NCBI GenBank assembly: GCA_031265765.1
Contig: JAISCE010000005.1
Coordinates: 1-41,642, forward strand
DNA length: 41,642 nt
DNA from: Azoarcus sp.
GTDB lineage: Bacteria; Pseudomonadota; Gammaproteobacteria; Burkholderiales; Rhodocyclaceae
Direction: 5' to 3'
Under the pieces are notes generated by a model. It made no database searches. It saw only the letters and a program-made list of their open reading frames with translations, and was not told the DNA's origin. A program made the position numbers and the translations under genes. This document shows positions 38,888-41,642 of the stretch, piece by piece; the stretch's first letter is position 1, and each line of letters begins with the position of its first letter.

Positions 38888-39988
38888 ATGCGCGCCCTTC
38901 CCGTTCTTTTCGGCCTCGCCCTGTGTCTTCTCTTTTCGCCCGCGAGCGCCGAACGCATCAAGGACATCGCTTCCATTGCCGGAGTGCGCGACAACCAGCT
39001 TGCCGGTTACGGACTCGTGGTCGGGCTGGACGGTTCGGGTGACCAGACCACGCAGACGCCTTTCACCGTGCAGAGCATCATCAACATGCTGGGCAACCTC
39101 GGCGTGAGCCTGCCGGCGGGCACCAACCTGCAACTCAAGAACGTGGCCGCCGTGATGGTCACGGCCGATCTACCGGCCTACGCGCGGCCCGGCCAGCGCA
39201 TCGACATCACCGTTTCCTCCATCGGCAACGCCAAGAGCCTCAAGGGCGGCACCCTGGTCATGACGCCGCTCAAAGGCATCGACGGCCAGGTCTACGCCAT
39301 CGCCCAGGGCAACATGACCATTGGCGGCGCGGGCGCGCAGGCCGCGGGCGGCGCATCGCAGACCATCAACCATCTGCTCGCGGGGCGCATCCCCGGCGGC
39401 GCGACGGTCGAACGCGGCGTACCGGCGGCGCTGGGCGAAGGGCGGAACATCACCGTCGAACTGCACGAGACCGACTTCGGCGCGGCGCGGCGGGTGGCCG
39501 ATGCCATCAACAAGGCCATGCCGGATGCGGCACAGGCGCTCGACGGGCGCAGCATCCAGGTCGCCGCGCCGACGGAAGCTTCGGCGCGGGTCGCCTTTCT
39601 CGGGCAACTCGAAAACATCGAAGTCACCCTCATGCCGTCCGCGGCGCGGGTCATCGTCAACTCGCGCACCGGCTCGGTCGTGATGAACCAGAGCGTCACC
39701 CTGCAAAACTGCGCCGTCGCCCACGGCAACCTGACGGTAACGATAGATGCCCGCACCGATGTCAGCCAGCCATCGCCCGGCACGCTCGGCAGCACGGTGG
39801 CGAGCCGCGCCGGACTGGTCAACATCGACCAGGAAGGCGGAGCGATCATGGAACTGCGCGGTGGCGCGAAACTTGCTGATGTCGTGAAGGCGCTCAACGC
39901 GCTCGGTGCAAAACCGCTCGACCTCGTCAGCATTCTCCAGGCGATGAAAGCGGCCGGCGCCTTGCGCGCCGAACTGGAAATCATCTGA
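38888..39988 (+). CDS. flgI: Flagellar P-ring protein FlgI
   Basis: The 366-residue periplasmic protein has a signal peptide (cleavage after ASA) then ERIKDIASIAGVRDNQLAGYGLVVGLDGSGDQTTQTPFTVQSI, and ends KLADVVKALNALGAKPLDLVSILQAMKAAGALRAELEII. It assembles the P ring with FlgA help. ATG 38888 follows GGGAG by 7 bases. Confidence 0.97.
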   Translation: MRALPVLFGLALCLLFSPASAERIKDIASIAGVRDNQLAGYGLVVGLDGSGDQTTQTPFTVQSIINMLGNLGVSLPAGTNLQLKNVAAVMVTADLPAYARPGQRIDITVSSIGNAKSLKGGTLVMTPLKGIDGQVYAIAQGNMTIGGAGAQAAGGASQTINHLLAGRIPGGATVERGVPAALGEGRNITVELHETDFGAARRVADAINKAMPDAAQALDGRSIQVAAPTEASARVAFLGQLENIEVTLMPSAARVIVNSRTGSVVMNQSVTLQNCAVAHGNLTVTIDARTDVSQPSPGTLGSTVASRAGLVNIDQEGGAIMELRGGAKLADVVKALNALGAKPLDLVSILQAMKAAGALRAELEII

Positions 39989-40019
39989 AAACCACAATGC
40001 ACATTCGGGGGAATGCGCC

Positions 40020-41069
40020 ATGGCGAACAACGGCATTCATTTCAACGCGCTCGATCCCAGATCGCTGGGCGAATTGCGGCAACTGGCAAAGAACGACGGC
40101 AATTCCGGCGAAGCCCTGCGAGCGGCTTCCAAACAGATCGAAGCCCTGTTCCTGCACATGATGCTCAAGGCGATGCGCGAGGCGACGCCCGCCAACGGCC
40201 CGATGGACAGCGACCAGACCCGGCTCGCGCAGGAATTGCATGACCAGCAACTGGCCAGCGACCTGGCGCAATCGAAAGCCACCGGGCTGGCCGAAGCCCT
40301 GTTCCGGCAATTGGGCGGCGGCAAGAGCGGCGCGGAAGCCGTCGTCGACAAGCGTGGCCGGCAAGGCGATGGCGGTCTCCCGTCCGGCAAGGCGGCGCAT
40401 CGCGCGGCGACGGCGCTTTCCTCGCGGTGGCGCATGGACGAACCGCCCGGCGCGGGCATTGCCAGCGCCGCCGCCGCGCGGGCGGCAAACAGGCGCGAGG
40501 CGGACGACGCAATTGCCGGAACCGGCGCGATCTCGGCAAAGCTTGCCGCCACCATCGATACGGCGCGCAGCGCAAGCGGCAAAGTGCCGGCGCACGTGCG
40601 CGACTTCGTTGCCAGCGTCTGGCCTTCCGCGCACGCGGCCAGCCGCGCCACGGGCATTCCGGCGCACTTCATGGTGGCGCAGGCGGCGCTGGAAACCGGG
40701 TGGGGGACGAAGCAACCCAAAAACGCCGACGGCACGCCGAGCTACAACCTGTTCAACATCAAGGCGGGCCGTAGCTGGAACGGCCCGACCACCGCGGATT
40801 ACACCGTCAGGGAATACACGGGCGAAGGCTGGCAGCGGGAGAAAGCCGCCTTCCGCTCGTATTCGTCCTACGGCGAAGCGTTCGCCGACTACGCCCGGCT
40901 GCTCACCGCCAGCCCGCGCTACGCCAGGGTGCTCGGCAAGAACGACGCCGCCGCCTTTGCGCAGGGACTACAGAACGCGGGCTACGCCACCGATCCGATG
41001 TATGCGGACAAGCTGATGCGCATCATCGGAGGCAATACGCTGAGAAGCGCGCTGGCGATGACGGCTTGA
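40020..41069 (+). CDS. flgJ: Rod cap and peptidoglycan hydrolase FlgJ
   Basis: This 349-residue protein has an N-terminal rod-cap domain (about 1-98; ASKQIEALFLHMMLKAMREATPANG) and a C-terminal beta-N-acetylglucosaminidase domain (about 195-349) with catalytic Glu225 in QAALETGWG and NLFNIKAG. An Ala/Arg-rich linker of about 90 residues joins them. It caps the rod and opens peptidoglycan. It is last of the flg operon here; flgK and flgL do not follow. Confidence 0.96.
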   Translation: MANNGIHFNALDPRSLGELRQLAKNDGNSGEALRAASKQIEALFLHMMLKAMREATPANGPMDSDQTRLAQELHDQQLASDLAQSKATGLAEALFRQLGGGKSGAEAVVDKRGRQGDGGLPSGKAAHRAATALSSRWRMDEPPGAGIASAAAARAANRREADDAIAGTGAISAKLAATIDTARSASGKVPAHVRDFVASVWPSAHAASRATGIPAHFMVAQAALETGWGTKQPKNADGTPSYNLFNIKAGRSWNGPTTADYTVREYTGEGWQREKAAFRSYSSYGEAFADYARLLTASPRYARVLGKNDAAAFAQGLQNAGYATDPMYADKLMRIIGGNTLRSALAMTA

Positions 41070-41077
41070 GGCCCCGG

Positions 41078-41113
41078 CTGCCCCGACGCCGCGCGAAGGC
41101 GGCGTCAGGGCAG
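41078..41113. terminator. Hairpin between convergent flgJ and the RTX gene
   Basis: A 15-bp stem with one mismatch (41078-41092 with 41099-41113) and a 6-base loop lies between convergent genes. No strong T-run follows on either strand, so termination may need Rho or the two-sided hairpin. Confidence 0.5.
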
Positions 41114-41130
41114 GGCGGTTTGTGCTGCTA

Positions 41131-41642
41131 TCAGGTTTGAATGCCGACGATTTCAAGCAGGTCGGTTTGATCCCAGGTTGTGCCGTCGGCGAAGTGGACT
41201 TCCTCGATTTCGTAGGCGGCGCTGCTGAAGAAGCTCGATATCGTGACTTGGTCGGTCGATCCGGCCAGGTTGAGTATCAGGCTGCTGCCCGAACGCTGTG
41301 CCCATATGTCGTCGGCGGTAATGCCTTCGGCGAATTCGATTACGTCCATGTTGCCTGCGGTGGCGTCGTAATCGTAGATCGTGTCCTGTCCGTCGCCGCG
41401 AGCGAAGCGGTAGGTGTCGTTGCCCGTTTCTCCACGCAGGTTATCGTTGCCTGTTCCGCCGATCAGTACGTCGTCCCCGGCCTCGCCGTACAGGGAATCG
41501 TTGCCTTCGCCGCCGATCAGCATGTCGTCTCCGGCACCGCCGTACAGGGTATCGTCGCCCGCCTCGCCCATGAGCGTGTTGGCATCGGTACCGCCATAAA
41601 GCGTGTCGTTTCCGGCTCCGCCGGCCAGGTCGCGTTCGTTGC
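41131..41642 (-). CDS. RTX calcium-binding repeat protein, C-terminal part
   Basis: The reading frame stays open through the window's right edge, so only the last 170 or so residues are seen. It contains glycine-aspartate nonapeptide repeats of the type GGxGxDxLx (GGAGNDTLYGG, GEAGDDTLYGG, GGAGDDMLIGG, GGEGNDSLYGE, GGTGNDNLRGE), which bind Ca2+ in a beta-roll. GNDTYRFARGDGQDTIYDYD starts the HCBP-related C-terminal domain, which ends WDQTDLLEIVGIQT. RTX proteins are exported by type I secretion; no ABC exporter is in view. The N-terminal effector part lies outside the window. Confidence 0.9.
   Translation of the reverse strand, partial: NERDLAGGAGNDTLYGGTDANTLMGEAGDDTLYGGAGDDMLIGGEGNDSLYGEAGDDVLIGGTGNDNLRGETGNDTYRFARGDGQDTIYDYDATAGNMDVIEFAEGITADDIWAQRSGSSLILNLAGSTDQVTISSFFSSAAYEIEEVHFADGTTWDQTDLLEIVGIQT

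Overview
The window reads as chromosomal DNA of a GC-rich, flagellated betaproteobacterium, probably of the Rhodocyclales/Nitrosomonadales type. The evidence is the betaproteobacterial style of FtsH, AtpI-AtpC and FlgM, a PEP-CTERM protein, and FliA- and RpoN-like flagellar promoters. The placement is inferred from protein style only; no 16S rRNA gene or other marker is present.

Layout. 1-867 has no gene and holds two abutting MITE-like inverted-repeat elements and palindromic repeats. 868-1098 is an orphan antitoxin whose partner toxin survives as about five codons. 1191-5839 is a tightly coupled five-gene pilus/pseudopilus operon (GspL-like, PilO-like, small periplasmic protein, PilX-like protein, type IV prepilin) in which every junction is a 4-base ATGA overlap. 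A dispersed repeat follows at about 5880-6185. Next come an EAL-HDOD signalling protein (6193-7473, -), a 117-bp MITE, and a two-gene unit of a small HExxH metallopeptidase-like protein plus a small partner (7715-8448). Housekeeping genes follow: dinB (-), a TIGR02757-family protein (-), yhbY (-) divergent from rlmE (+), ftsH (+), a PAS-GAF-GGDEF-EAL protein (-) and queC (-). The complete F1Fo ATP synthase operon atpIBEFHAGDC runs leftward from 24171 to 17234, with a candidate promoter upstream and a strong terminator downstream.

Flagellar region. flgA, flgM and flgN lie on the minus strand (26326-24461). flgBCDEFGHIJ lies on the plus strand (33710-41069). The usual divergent flgNMA/flgBCD arrangement is split by about 7.3 kb of accessory DNA: a RelE/HTH toxin-antitoxin pair, a 1400-residue autotransporter with twelve glycine-rich repeats, a DUF1640-like coiled-coil membrane protein and a PEP-CTERM exosortase substrate. 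The window ends inside the C-terminal part of an RTX-type calcium-binding protein (-).

How it fits together. The flagellar genes encode the rod, hook, P/L rings, rod cap/muramidase, ring chaperone, anti-sigma factor and FlgK/L chaperone. Regulation is visible as a FliA site at flgM and an RpoN-like site at flgB. Two c-di-GMP-type proteins, a pseudopilus operon, an autotransporter, a PEP-CTERM protein and an RTX protein suggest a lifestyle switching between motility and surface attachment; this is inference. The parts most worth follow-up are the metallopeptidase/partner pair beside a MITE, the autotransporter island inside the flagellar locus, and the MITE cluster at the left end.
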